Assembly: GCF_002846335.1 (NCBI RefSeq)
Contig: NZ_PJMQ01000001.1
Span: forward strand, 744,001-808,000
Source: Janthinobacterium sp. 61
GTDB lineage: Bacteria > Pseudomonadota > Gammaproteobacteria > Burkholderiales > Burkholderiaceae_D
Direction of reading: 5' to 3'
DNA length: 64,000 nt
In this document: positions 51,307 through 60,322 of the stretch, one piece after another
Numbering within the stretch: the stretch's first letter is position 1
Layout of the letters: every line of letters starts with the position of its first letter
Notes under the pieces: generated by a model
Told to the model about the DNA's origin: nothing
The model's input: only the letters and a program-made list of their open reading frames with translations
Database searches by the model: none
Position numbers and translations under genes: made by a program

Positions 51307-53132
51307 GCGCCACGATCAGATTGACCATGGCGCAGGCGCTGGTGCGCTACCTGGCTGCCTTGCGGGTGGAAGGGGGCGAACCATTATTTGGCGGCGCCTT
51401 CGCCATCTTTGGCCACGGCAATGTCGCTGGCCTGGGCGAAGCGCTGTACCAGTATCGCGACAGCTTTCCCACTTACCGCGCCCACAACGAACAGGCGATG
51501 GCGCACTCGGCTATTGCGTATGCGAAAGCCCACATGCGCCGGCGCATGATGGCCGTCACCAGCTCCATCGGCCCGGGCGCCACGAATTTGCTGACGGCCG
51601 CCGCCCTGGCGCATGTGAACCGCCTGCCCGTGCTCTTGCTGCCAGGCGACGTGTTCGTCTCTCGCGCACCGGACCCGGTGCTGCAGCAGCTGGAAGATGC
51701 CACGGATGGCAGCGTGTCGGTGAACGATGCCTTCAAACCGCTGTCGCGCTATTTTGACCGCATCGTGTATCCGGAGCAATTGCTCACGGCCTTGCCACGC
51801 GCCATTGCCGCCTTGACGGACCCGGCCGCCTGCGGTCCCGTGACTTTGTCTCTGCCGCAAGACGTGCAAACGATGGCGTATGACTATCCGGCCGACTTTT
51901 TCGAGCCGAGAGTCGTGCGTTTTCGCGCCGTGCCGCCGGTGGAATCCGAACTGCAAGAAGCGGCGCTGCTATTGAAAAATGCGAAACAGCCGCTAATCGT
52001 GGCCGGTGGCGGTGTGCTGTACGGCAAGGCCAGCCCCGCCCTGCAGGCGTTCGCCGAGCGCCACGGCATTCCCGTGGCGGAAACCCAGGCGGGTAAAAGT
52101 TCCTTGCCGTGGGACCACCCTTTGCAGCTGGGCGCCATCGGCGTGACGGGCTCGCCCGCCGCGAACGCGCTGGCGGCGGACGCGGACGTGGTGCTGGCCA
52201 TCGGCACGCGCCTGCAGGATTTCACGACCGGCTCGCATTCCCTGTTTGCGCAGGCGCAGTTGCTCAGCCTGAACGTCAACAGTTTTGACGCGCTGAAACG
52301 CCGTGGCCTGGGCTTGCAGGCGGACGCGACGCTGGGCTTGCAGGGACTGTCGCGGCTGCTGGGGAACTGGAACAGTGCGGGCCACTGGCTGGACCGTGCG
52401 CAGCAGGCGGGCAATGCCTGGCGCGCGACAGTTGCAGGCATCACCGGCCAGCGCGAGGTGGCGGGCTTGCCGTACGACGGTGAAGTCATCGGTGCCGTGC
52501 AGCGTTCATCCAGGGATTCCACCACCCGCGACATCGTCGTCTGCGCGGCAGGCACCTTGCCGGCCGAGCTGCACAAGCTGTGGCGCACCAGTACACCGGG
52601 CGGCTACCACATGGAATACGGCTATTCGTGCATGGGCTATGAAATCGCCGGCGGCCTCGGTGTCAAGATGGCCAAGCCGGATGCCGAGGTGATCGTCATG
52701 GTGGGCGATGGCAGCTATCTGATGATGAATTCGGAAATCGCCACTTCCGTCATGCTGGACAAAAAGCTGATTATTGTCGTGCTCGACAACCGCGGCTATG
52801 GCTGCATCAACCGCCTGCAGCAGGCGTGCGGCAATGCCTCGTTCAACAATATGTTGCCCGACAGCGCACCCGTGGTCGACTTCGCCCTGCATGCGCAATC
52901 GCTGGGCGCCTTGAGCGAACACGTGGACTCGATTGCTGAACTGGAACAGGCCATGCTGCGCGCCCGCGCCGCACCGCGTACGTATCTGATCTGCATCAAT
53001 ACGGACGACACGCGCACGACAGAAGAGGGTGGTTGCTGGTGGGAAGTGGCCGTGCCCGAGGTGTCCACCCAGCCAGGCGTGCAAGCTGCGCGCGCCCGTT
53101 ATGAACTTGACCGTCTGAAACAAAGGAATTGA
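51303..53132 (+). CDS. iolD: 3D-(3,5/4)-trihydroxycyclohexane-1,2-dione hydrolase
   Basis: A 609-residue ThDP enzyme that opens the ring of diketo-inositol to 5-deoxy-glucuronate. N-terminal pyrimidine-binding region has YRAHNEQAMAHSAIAYAKAH with the catalytic Glu; the C-terminal ThDP motif is GDGSYLMMNSEIATSVMLDKKLIIVVLDN. Length and order fit IolD. It is coupled to iolC and ends one base before the iolE start codon. Confidence 0.92.
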   Translation: MSATIRLTMAQALVRYLAALRVEGGEPLFGGAFAIFGHGNVAGLGEALYQYRDSFPTYRAHNEQAMAHSAIAYAKAHMRRRMMAVTSSIGPGATNLLTAAALAHVNRLPVLLLPGDVFVSRAPDPVLQQLEDATDGSVSVNDAFKPLSRYFDRIVYPEQLLTALPRAIAALTDPAACGPVTLSLPQDVQTMAYDYPADFFEPRVVRFRAVPPVESELQEAALLLKNAKQPLIVAGGGVLYGKASPALQAFAERHGIPVAETQAGKSSLPWDHPLQLGAIGVTGSPAANALAADADVVLAIGTRLQDFTTGSHSLFAQAQLLSLNVNSFDALKRRGLGLQADATLGLQGLSRLLGNWNSAGHWLDRAQQAGNAWRATVAGITGQREVAGLPYDGEVIGAVQRSSRDSTTRDIVVCAAGTLPAELHKLWRTSTPGGYHMEYGYSCMGYEIAGGLGVKMAKPDAEVIVMVGDGSYLMMNSEIATSVMLDKKLIIVVLDNRGYGCINRLQQACGNASFNNMLPDSAPVVDFALHAQSLGALSEHVDSIAELEQAMLRARAAPRTYLICINTDDTRTTEEGGCWWEVAVPEVSTQPGVQAARARYELDRLKQRN

Positions 53133-53133
53133 G

Positions 53134-54048
53134 ATGACTACCTGGAATGTCAAGATCGGCATCAACCCGATCTCGTGGATGAACGACGATTTGCCAAGCC
53201 TGGGCGGCGAAACGCCCCTGGAGACAGCGCTGAAAGAGGGCGCCGAGATTGGCTACGTGGGTTTCGAGCTGGGCAACAAGTTTCCCAAGGATGCCCCCGC
53301 GCTGAATGCCGTACTGGGCAAGTATGGCCTGGCGTGCGTGTCCGGCTGGTATTCGGGCCGGCTGGCGCACCGCTCGGTGGAAGAAGAGATCGCTTCCGTA
53401 GCCTCGCATTTACGCTTGCTTGCCGACAGCGGCGCCAGCGTCATGGTCTACGGCGAAGTGGCCGACGCTATCCAGGGCGAAGCCCGTCCCCTGTATAAAC
53501 GACCACGTTTCCAGACGCAGCAGCAATGGCAGGCATATGCGGACAAACTGACGGCCTTTTCCGCCCACCTGCTGGCGCATGGCGTGCGGCTGGCCTACCA
53601 TCATCACATGGGTGCCTACGTGGAAACCCCGGCCGACGTGGATCAACTGATGGCCTTGACGGGGCCGGAAGTGGGCTTGTTGTTTGATACGGGTCATATC
53701 ACGTTTGCCGGCGGCGACGCGGTGGCGGTGTTAAACAAGCATATCGATCGCATCTGCCACGTGCATTGCAAGGATGTGCGCCCCAACGTGGTGAAACTGG
53801 CCCGCAATGGCCACTGGAGTTTCCTGCAGGCTGTCATCAATGGCGCCTTCAGCGTGCCTGGCGACGGCTGCATCGACTTTCCGGCGATCCTGAGGCGTTT
53901 GTATCTGCACGGCTACGAGGGCTGGCTGGTGGTGGAGGCGGAGCAAGACCCGGCCGTCGCGCCCAGTTACCAGTACGCCAAGATGGGCCACGATTACCTG
54001 GCCCAGCTCGTCGGCGCCATTCCCCGCCTGGGCCGGGAGGCAGCATGA
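53134..54048 (+). CDS. iolE: myo-Inosose-2 dehydratase
   Basis: A 304-residue metal-dependent TIM-barrel enzyme of the xylose-isomerase-like family that dehydrates scyllo-inosose to the diketo compound. It begins KIGINPISWMNDDLPSLGG and contains the metal-site stretches RLAYHHHMGAYVET, LLFDTGHITFAGGD and HVHCKDVRP. It overlaps iolB by ATGA. Confidence 0.92.
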   Translation: MTTWNVKIGINPISWMNDDLPSLGGETPLETALKEGAEIGYVGFELGNKFPKDAPALNAVLGKYGLACVSGWYSGRLAHRSVEEEIASVASHLRLLADSGASVMVYGEVADAIQGEARPLYKRPRFQTQQQWQAYADKLTAFSAHLLAHGVRLAYHHHMGAYVETPADVDQLMALTGPEVGLLFDTGHITFAGGDAVAVLNKHIDRICHVHCKDVRPNVVKLARNGHWSFLQAVINGAFSVPGDGCIDFPAILRRLYLHGYEGWLVVEAEQDPAVAPSYQYAKMGHDYLAQLVGAIPRLGREAA

Positions 54049-54842
54049 GCCCGCTGCTGGTCAAGGCGCGGCCTGGCGCCACCATCGTCGAGGTCACGCC
54101 CGAGTCGGCAGGCTGGACGCATGTGGGCTTTGCCGCGCACCGCCTGGCTGCAGGGGAACAGTTGAATCTGGACACGGGCAGCCGCGAGCTGTGCATCGTT
54201 GTATTGACGGGCACGGTCACCGTCCAGGCGGGCGAGCAGAGCTGGGAAGCCATCGGCGGGCGCGCCAGCGTCTTCGAGGACCGCTCGCCATATGCCGTGT
54301 ATGTCCCCCTGGATACGAAGGTCAGCATCACGGCGGTGGACGCCGCCGAAGTGGCCTTGTGCAGCGCGCCAGCCACAACGCACCGCCCGGCACGCCTGAT
54401 TGAACCGGCCGCCATGACGCGCTCCGTGCGCGGCAAGGGCGCCAATACCCGCTATGTGTGCGACATCCTGCCGCAGACGGCAGAGGCCGATGGCTTGCTG
54501 GTGGTGGAGGTGCTCACGCCGTCCGGCCACTCGTCCAGCTATCCGCCCCATAAACACGACAGCGACAACGTCCCGCTGGAAAGTTCACTGGAAGAAACGT
54601 ATTACCACCGCCTCAATCCCGAGCAGGGCTTTGCGTACCAAAGAGTCTACACGGATGACCGCTCCATCGACGAGGCCATGGCAGTGGAAAACCACGACGT
54701 GGTGATGGTGCCCAGGGGTTACCACCCCGTGACCGTGCCGTATGGCTACGACGGCTATTACCTGAACGTGATGGCCGGCCCGAAACGCGTGTGGCATTTT
54801 AAAAACGACCCGGCCCATGAGTGGCTGATGAATACCAAATAA
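54045..54842 (+). CDS. iolB: 5-Deoxy-glucuronate isomerase
   Basis: A 265-residue bicupin isomerase that makes 2-deoxy-5-keto-gluconate. Metal-binding residues lie in [11 protein letters not shown] and [20 protein letters not shown], and the end [25 protein letters not shown] is the IolB pattern. Start at 54045 gives the 4-bp overlap with iolE; the reading frame upstream of it is only a continuation within iolE. Confidence 0.92.
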   Translation: MSPLLVKARPGATIVEVTPESAGWTHVGFAAHRLAAGEQLNLDTGSRELCIVVLTGTVTVQAGEQSWEAIGGRASVFEDRSPYAVYVPLDTKVSITAVDAAEVALCSAPATTHRPARLIEPAAMTRSVRGKGANTRYVCDILPQTAEADGLLVVEVLTPSGHSSSYPPHKHDSDNVPLESSLEETYYHRLNPEQGFAYQRVYTDDRSIDEAMAVENHDVVMVPRGYHPVTVPYGYDGYYLNVMAGPKRVWHFKNDPAHEWLMNTK

Positions 54843-54856
54843 TCGAGGATCCTGCT

Positions 54857-56356
54857 ATGACAACGCAACAGATCGGCCACTTTATTGGTGGCAACCCCAT
54901 GGCTTCGCGCTCCGAGCGTACGAGCGACGTCTTCAATCCCGCCACGGGCGCCGTCACGGCCAAGGTGTCGCTGGCGACTGCCGCCGAGCTGAACGCGGCC
55001 GTGGCCGCTGCCCACGCGGCCTTTCCCGCCTGGTCGCAAACCTCGCCCTTGCGCCGCGCGCGGGTCATGTTCAAATTCAAGGAATTGCTGGAAGAACATG
55101 CGGATCAATTGGCCGCCCTGATCACGGCCGAGCACGGCAAGGTGTTTACGGATGCCAAAGGGGAAGTGACGCGCGGCATAGAAGTAGTGGAATTTGCCTG
55201 CGGCATTCCGCAAATGATGAAGGGAGAGTACTCGGAACAGGTGGCTGGCGGCATCGACGCCTGGTCCATCCGCCAGGCGCTGGGCGTCTGCGTCGGCATC
55301 ACGCCCTTCAACTTCCCTGTCATGGTGCCGATGTGGATGTTCCCCATGGCGATTGCCTGCGGCAATACCTTTGTCTTGAAACCGTCCGAGCGGGACCCGT
55401 CGGCCAGCCTGCTGCTGGCACAGCTGTTGACAGACGCGGGCTTGCCCGACGGCGTTTTCAACGTGGTGCAGGGAGATAAGGAAGCGGTGGACGGCTTGCT
55501 GCACCACCCGGACGTGCGCGCCGTCAGTTTTGTCGGTTCCACGCCGATTGCCGAGTATATCTATGCCACCGGCTGCGCGCAGGGCAAGCGTGTGCAAGCC
55601 TTGGGTGGCGCGAAAAATCACATGGTCGTCATGCCCGACGCGGATATCCCGCAAACGATAGACGCCCTGATGGGCGCCGCCTTCGGGTCGGCGGGCGAGC
55701 GCTGCATGGCCATTTCTGTCGTCGTGGCGGTGGGCAATGTCGCCGATCAGCTGGTCGAAGCGCTGGTGCCGCGCATCGCGGCCTTGAAAATCACGCAGGG
55801 CATGGATTTACAAGCGGAAATGGGTCCTGTCGTCACGCAAGTGCACAAGGAAAAGATCGCCGGCTACATCGCCACGGGCGTCAAGGAAGGCGCCAGGCTG
55901 GTGGCCGACGGGCGCGGCTTCGTGCTGCCGGGCCATGAAAATGGCTTTTTCCTCGGCGGCAGCCTGTTCGACCATGTCACGCCGGAAATGACCATCTATA
56001 AAGAGGAAATCTTCGGCCCCGTGCTGTGCATCGTGCGCGTGCCCGATTTCGCCACGGCGCTCGATCTCGTCAATGCGCATGAATACGGCAATGGCACGGC
56101 GATCTACACGCGCGACGGCAACACGGCGCGCGAATACACGCACAGGGTGCAAGTCGGGATGGTCGGCGTCAACGTGCCCATCCCCGTGCCGATGGCCTTC
56201 CACAGCTTCGGCGGCTGGAAGCGCAGCCTGTTCGGCGACCACCACGCGCATGGCCCGGAATCGGTGCGCTTCTATACGAAGCAGAAGGCTGTGACGCAGC
56301 GCTGGCCAGCCTCCACGGCCGCCGGTGCCGAATTTGCCATGCCGACCCTGAAGTAA
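54857..56356 (+). CDS. iolA: Malonate/methylmalonate-semialdehyde dehydrogenase (CoA)
   Basis: A 499-residue CoA-acylating dehydrogenase, the last iol step, turning malonate semialdehyde into acetyl-CoA. It carries the family motifs [40 protein letters not shown] and the catalytic cysteine in [14 protein letters not shown] 54857 follows GAGGAT; an upstream ATG lies in the iolB stop region. It is a paralogue of mmsA at 22519 and probably specialised for inositol by context. Confidence 0.92.
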   Translation: MTTQQIGHFIGGNPMASRSERTSDVFNPATGAVTAKVSLATAAELNAAVAAAHAAFPAWSQTSPLRRARVMFKFKELLEEHADQLAALITAEHGKVFTDAKGEVTRGIEVVEFACGIPQMMKGEYSEQVAGGIDAWSIRQALGVCVGITPFNFPVMVPMWMFPMAIACGNTFVLKPSERDPSASLLLAQLLTDAGLPDGVFNVVQGDKEAVDGLLHHPDVRAVSFVGSTPIAEYIYATGCAQGKRVQALGGAKNHMVVMPDADIPQTIDALMGAAFGSAGERCMAISVVVAVGNVADQLVEALVPRIAALKITQGMDLQAEMGPVVTQVHKEKIAGYIATGVKEGARLVADGRGFVLPGHENGFFLGGSLFDHVTPEMTIYKEEIFGPVLCIVRVPDFATALDLVNAHEYGNGTAIYTRDGNTAREYTHRVQVGMVGVNVPIPVPMAFHSFGGWKRSLFGDHHAHGPESVRFYTKQKAVTQRWPASTAAGAEFAMPTLK

Positions 56357-56390
56357 GGCATAGAGCGCCATCTGGTTCGCTTCTTGCTTA

Positions 56391-56420
56391 CTGCAATGGT
56401 TAATTGTTTAGCCATTGCAG
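56391..56420. repeat. Inverted repeat before nasT
   Basis: Arms CTGCAATGG and CCATTGCAG, nine bases each, flank TTAATTGTTTAG. It ends 9 bp before the nasT ATG. It may end iol transcription, act as an operator, or be an RNA structure recognised by NasT itself. Confidence 0.6.
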
Positions 56421-56429
56421 AATGCTCCC

Positions 56430-57068
56430 ATGACGTCCAGCCGTACCCAGCCTTTGCGCATCGTTGTCGTCAACACCATCGTCGAGCACGGCGTGCACGC
56501 GGATGCGGCATTGGCTGCCCAGGTGCAGCGCGGCAATGCCTTGCGCATCGGCTTGCTGGAATCGGGCTTTGACATCGTCGCTTCCTTGCCAGCCGACCTC
56601 TACCTTCCTGAGCGCATTGCGCAGCTGCAGCCTGACCTCATCATCATCGATGCCGAATCGGACGCGCGCGACGTGCTCGAGCACATCGTCATCGCCACGC
56701 GCGACGAGCGCCGCCCCATCGTCCTGTTTACGGAAGACGGCGCCACGGCCAGCATCGACGCGGCCATGGCGGCCGGCGTGTCCGCCTATATCGTGGCCGG
56801 CTTGCATGCCGAGCGCATCTTGCCCGTGCTGAACGTGGCGCTGGCGCGCTTCCGCCAGGAAGAAAAATTGCGCGCCGAATTGCTCGACACGCGGCACAAG
56901 CTGCTCGAACGCAAGGTGATCGAACGGGCCAAGGGCTTGTTGATGACGCATCAGGGCTTGACGGAAGAGCAGGCATACCAGCGCTTGCGCAGCATGGCCA
57001 TGAACAAGAAACTGAAGCTGGCGGACATTGCCCAGCGCATCCTCGACGTGGAGGATTTGCTGGGATGA
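56430..57068 (+). CDS. nasT: NasT-type ANTAR response regulator
   Basis: A 212-residue two-domain protein: an N-terminal receiver-like domain with Asp74 in LIIIDAESDA and a C-terminal ANTAR RNA-binding domain (KLLERKVIERAKGLLMTHQGLTEEQAYQRLRSMAMNKKLKLADIAQRIL). In the NasS-NasT system NasT is an RNA antiterminator for nitrate assimilation genes and is held inactive by NasS. ATG 56430 is used; a TTG at 56415 is less likely. It is followed by a NasS-like gene and a siroheme methyltransferase. Confidence 0.9.
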   Translation: MTSSRTQPLRIVVVNTIVEHGVHADAALAAQVQRGNALRIGLLESGFDIVASLPADLYLPERIAQLQPDLIIIDAESDARDVLEHIVIATRDERRPIVLFTEDGATASIDAAMAAGVSAYIVAGLHAERILPVLNVALARFRQEEKLRAELLDTRHKLLERKVIERAKGLLMTHQGLTEEQAYQRLRSMAMNKKLKLADIAQRILDVEDLLG

Positions 57069-57099
57069 CCCGTCCATTTCCTGACACATGCTGGTGCAG

Positions 57100-57116
57100 T
57101 GCACCATCGCGGTGCG
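57100..57116. promoter_or_regulatory. NtrC-like site upstream of the nitrate-sensing gene
   Basis: TGCACCA-N3-CGGTGCG differs from the NtrC consensus TGCACCA-N3-TGGTGCA in two bases. It is about 43-59 bp before the -24 element of the sigma-54 promoter, a short but possible enhancer distance. Confidence 0.6.
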
Positions 57117-57158
57117 TTGCCAGCCTTTCTGAACAGGGCGTATATTTGGCTCAGTCTA

Positions 57159-57172
57159 GGCACGGTCCTTGC
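57159..57172 (+). promoter_or_regulatory. Sigma-54 promoter before the nitrate-sensing gene
   Basis: The GG at 57159-57160 and GC at 57171-57172 are separated by ten bases in a GGCACG-N4-TTGCT context, the exact -24/-12 spacing for RpoN. It should start transcription near 57183, ahead of the binding-protein-like gene at 57238. Confidence 0.75.
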
Positions 57173-57237
57173 TGCTGGACGGGGAGAGCCTTGCCCATGG
57201 TGGCGCGGAAAAACAGTATTTATCATCAAGGAATAGT

Positions 57238-58428
57238 ATGACGGCGCAAGTGGGCAAAGAGGCAGGGCATGGCTCCCAGGTGATGCGGACCCTGCCGCCG
57301 GAAAAACAGACGCTACGCATCGGCTATCTGCCGCTGACCGATTGTGCCTCGCTGGTGATGGCCTCGAAGCTCGGCCTGGACGAGAAATATGGCATCAAGA
57401 TCGAACTGAGACGCGAGATGTCGTGGGCCGGCGTGCGCGACAAATTGAACAACGGTGAACTCGACGCCGCCCACGTATTGTACGGACTCGCATATGGCGT
57501 GCAGATGGGCATCGGTGGGCAGCAGCGCGACATGGCCGTATTGATGAACCTCAATCATAGCGGCCAGGCCGTGACATTGTCTGCGGCGCTGGCGCGCGAG
57601 GGTGCCCACGATGGTCCCACTTTGGCGCGGCATATGCGCACCGTGGCGCGGCCTTTTGCGTTTGCGCATACTTTCCCGACCGGCAACCACGCGATGCTGC
57701 TGCAATACTGGCTGGCCGCGCATGGCATCGACCCGCTGCGCGACGCGCGCGTGATGACGGTGCCGCCATCGCAAATGGTGGCGTCCCTGCGCGCGGGCCA
57801 GATGGACGGTTTTTGCGCGGGCGAACCGTGGGGCTACAAGGCCATCGTCGACGGCGTGGGCGTGACGGCCGCCACCAGCGGCGCCATCTGGCCCGACCAT
57901 CCGGGCAAGGTGCTGGGCACCAGCGCCGCATTTGCGCAGGCGCATCCGAACAGCTGCCGCGCCCTGATCGCCGCCGTGCTCGAGGCGGGGCGCTGGATCG
58001 ACGCCAGCGATGCCAACCGGCTGGCCATGGCGGCCACCCTGGCCGAGCCCGCTTACTTGAATACACCGCAGGAAATGCTGGCACCGCGCATGCTGGGCCA
58101 TTATCAGGATGGCCTGGGCAAGACCTGGGACGAGGCGCACTGTGTGAAGTTTTATCAGGGCGGCGCCGTCAATTTCCCCTACCTGTCCGACGGCATGTGG
58201 TTCATGACCCAGCACCGGCGCTGGGGCTTGCTGCGCGATGAGCCCGATTACCTGTCGGTGGCAAGGCAGGTGAACCGCATCGACCTGTATCGCCAGGCGG
58301 CAGAAATGACGGCCACGCCCTTGCCGCCATCTGCCCTGCGCAGCTCCACCCTGTGCGACGGCGTGGTGTGGGATGGCAGCGCGCCGGAAGCGTACGCGGC
58401 ATCGTTTGCCATCGGCCATTTTTTCTGA
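57238..58428 (+). CDS. nasS: NasS/NrtA-like nitrate-binding protein
   Basis: A 396-residue protein of the NrtA/CmpA family. It has RIGYLPLTDCASLVMASKLGLDEKYGI and the loop YQGGAVNFPYLSDGMWF of nitrate-binding proteins. It has no visible signal peptide, so it is likely the cytosolic nitrate sensor NasS rather than the periplasmic NrtA; that choice rests on the missing signal sequence and the adjoining nasT. The ATG follows AAGGA. It is read from a sigma-54 promoter and precedes cobA by 14 bp. Confidence 0.82.
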   Translation: MTAQVGKEAGHGSQVMRTLPPEKQTLRIGYLPLTDCASLVMASKLGLDEKYGIKIELRREMSWAGVRDKLNNGELDAAHVLYGLAYGVQMGIGGQQRDMAVLMNLNHSGQAVTLSAALAREGAHDGPTLARHMRTVARPFAFAHTFPTGNHAMLLQYWLAAHGIDPLRDARVMTVPPSQMVASLRAGQMDGFCAGEPWGYKAIVDGVGVTAATSGAIWPDHPGKVLGTSAAFAQAHPNSCRALIAAVLEAGRWIDASDANRLAMAATLAEPAYLNTPQEMLAPRMLGHYQDGLGKTWDEAHCVKFYQGGAVNFPYLSDGMWFMTQHRRWGLLRDEPDYLSVARQVNRIDLYRQAAEMTATPLPPSALRSSTLCDGVVWDGSAPEAYAASFAIGHFF

Positions 58429-58442
58429 TTGGAGAGTGCATC

Positions 58443-59213
58443 ATGGCACAACACGGTAGCGTGACACTTGTCGGCGCGGGGCCAGGCGATCCGGACTTGC
58501 TGACGATCAAGGCAGTGAAGGCCATCGCTCGGGCCGACGTGGTGCTGATCGACGACCTCGTCAACCCGGCCATCCTCGCGCATGCGGCACCCGGCGTGCG
58601 CGTGGTTGAGGTGGGCAAGCGGGGCGGCTGTGCGTCCACGCCGCAAGCCTTCATCGAGCGCCTGATGCTGGCCGAAGCCCGCGCCGGACTGCATGTGGTG
58701 CGCTTGAAAGGGGGCGACCCCTATCTGTTCGGGCGCGGCGGCGAAGAGCGCGCCTACCTGCACAGCCACGGCGTGGCCGTCGAGGTCATACCCGGTATCA
58801 GCAGCGGCCTGGCCGCGCCATCGGCCATCGGCGTGCCGCTGACGCACCGCAGCTGGAGCCAGGGCGCGATTTTCGTCACGGGCCACGGCAAGGATAGCGC
58901 CTCCGAACCGAACTGGGCGGCATTGGCACAAAGCGGCCTGACCCTGGTCATCTACATGGGCGTGGCGCGGGTGGCGGCCATCCAGGCGGGCTTGCTGGCA
59001 GGCGGCATGGCGCCGGGCACGCCGGTAGCCGTGGTGCAGTCGGCCAGCTTGCCGGCGCAGCGCCAGTTGCTGAGTACCTTGCACGCCTTGCCGCACGACT
59101 TGCTGGCGAGCGGCCTGGGCAGCCCCAGCATCATCGTCGTGGGCGACGTGGTGCGCTGCGCCGATGCCTGGGATGACCACGGCGCCGCTACCTTGCAGGC
59201 CGCTGCCGTCTGA
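58443..59213 (+). CDS. cobA: Uroporphyrinogen-III C-methyltransferase
   Basis: A 256-residue SAM-dependent methyltransferase making precorrin-2 for siroheme, the cofactor of assimilatory nitrite reductase. It has VTLVGAGPGDPDLLTIKAVKAI at the start, RLKGGDPYLFGRGGEE, and VTGHGKDS near the middle, typical of SUMT/CobA. The ATG follows GGAGAG; an upstream frame to 58353 is only read-through. Its 3' end overlaps an antisense extension of the next gene. Confidence 0.92.
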   Translation: MAQHGSVTLVGAGPGDPDLLTIKAVKAIARADVVLIDDLVNPAILAHAAPGVRVVEVGKRGGCASTPQAFIERLMLAEARAGLHVVRLKGGDPYLFGRGGEERAYLHSHGVAVEVIPGISSGLAAPSAIGVPLTHRSWSQGAIFVTGHGKDSASEPNWAALAQSGLTLVIYMGVARVAAIQAGLLAGGMAPGTPVAVVQSASLPAQRQLLSTLHALPHDLLASGLGSPSIIVVGDVVRCADAWDDHGAATLQAAAV

Positions 59214-60217
59214 CCCTGGCGGATCGGCAGTGCCACTGGGCGGATGGGTGCCGCGTCGCCGCCGCGAAATTTCAGCGAGGCGCCGATGAAGGCAAACTGG
59301 TAGACCTTGTCGCGCGACAGCGCTTCCAGGTCGACCAGTTCCATGATGGGCGTGCCCTGCTGCGCCAGCAAATAGGTGTGCACGGGCAGGTAATTGCCCG
59401 CCACTTCGGAGGGGAACGCTTCGAAACTGAGGTTGTCCGCCCCCACCACCATGGCGCCGCCATCTTCCACGAGGAATTTCGCCGCATCGAGCGACAGGCC
59501 GGGGGGATTCGCCATGTACGCTTGCGCCTGCTCATAGTGCTGCATGCGGCCCGTGCGTATCAGCACCACGTCGCCCTTTTCCAGCGTGACCTTCTGATGC
59601 GCCAGCGCCGCGCGCAGGTCCTGCCGCGTCACCCGGTAATTGTCGGGCAGTTGTTGCAATCCCTTGGCCACGGCCACGTCGATCAGCACACCGCGTGCGA
59701 CGATGGGCGGCAGCTTTTCAGCGCCTGTCACCGTCCAGCCCCGGTCACCCAGGTATTGCGCTTCCGTAAAACCATTCCAGATCTTGCCGTTCAGGCCGAA
59801 GTGGTTGAGCGCGTCGATATGCGTGCCCATGTGCGCATACATGGACACGGCCGAGCCCGTGTAACTGACGTGGCGGTTCATCTGTTCGCCCACGCGCATC
59901 GAGTCGGCCACCACATTGCCTTTCGGCGTGTGCGTCATCCACATCTGGTAGGGTGGATCGCCGGCCGCCTGCCAGCTGGGCATGCCGATATGGAAATCGA
60001 CGGCCAGGTCATAGCTCTTGCCGCCATCGATGCGCGCCAGGATGGCGGTGCGCGAGGCCGGCGTCATCAGGTTCAGGCGGCCGATTTCGTCTTTCGGCCC
60101 CCAGGGGCTGATGCCCACTTCAGGCAGGGCGGCGGTGGCCGGCGTTGCCTGTGCTGTGCCGGCCAGGAGGGCCAGCAGCAGGGGCACGGTTGTTAACGGG
60201 GAAGGGACGGTGAACAT
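58952..60217 (-). CDS. Exported cyclase-family hydrolase with antisense C-terminal extension
   Basis: A secreted metal-dependent hydrolase of the cyclase/kynurenine-formamidase family. It has a signal peptide (LLLALLAGTAQA) and the metal motif HMGTHIDALNHFG (HxGTHxDxxxH) near residues 128-141. The normal family end is near RPVALP (about 59220), but no stop codon occurs there, so the frame continues for about 87 residues antisense to cobA and stops at 58952. Either the extension is real or a stop was lost. It is divergent from the LysR gene. Substrate unknown. Confidence 0.78.
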   Translation of the reverse strand: MFTVPSPLTTVPLLLALLAGTAQATPATAALPEVGISPWGPKDEIGRLNLMTPASRTAILARIDGGKSYDLAVDFHIGMPSWQAAGDPPYQMWMTHTPKGNVVADSMRVGEQMNRHVSYTGSAVSMYAHMGTHIDALNHFGLNGKIWNGFTEAQYLGDRGWTVTGAEKLPPIVARGVLIDVAVAKGLQQLPDNYRVTRQDLRAALAHQKVTLEKGDVVLIRTGRMQHYEQAQAYMANPPGLSLDAAKFLVEDGGAMVVGADNLSFEAFPSEVAGNYLPVHTYLLAQQGTPIMELVDLEALSRDKVYQFAFIGASLKFRGGDAAPIRPVALPIRQGQTAAACKVAAPWSSQASAQRTTSPTTMMLGLPRPLASKSCGKACKVLSNWRCAGKLADCTTATGVPGAMPPASKPAWMAATRATPM

Positions 60218-60322
60218 GGGGTGCTCCGTGTGTCAGGTGAAGAAAGAAGCCAGCATCATATTGTTTTTCATTTGCATGATAATCAGCGATAAAATAATAA
60301 GATATTCAACTGCAAGGAAAGA

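Noticed and set aside
53766..54044. Upstream part of the iolB frame
   Set aside because: It lies inside iolE and has no start signal; the ATGA overlap at 54045 is the natural start.
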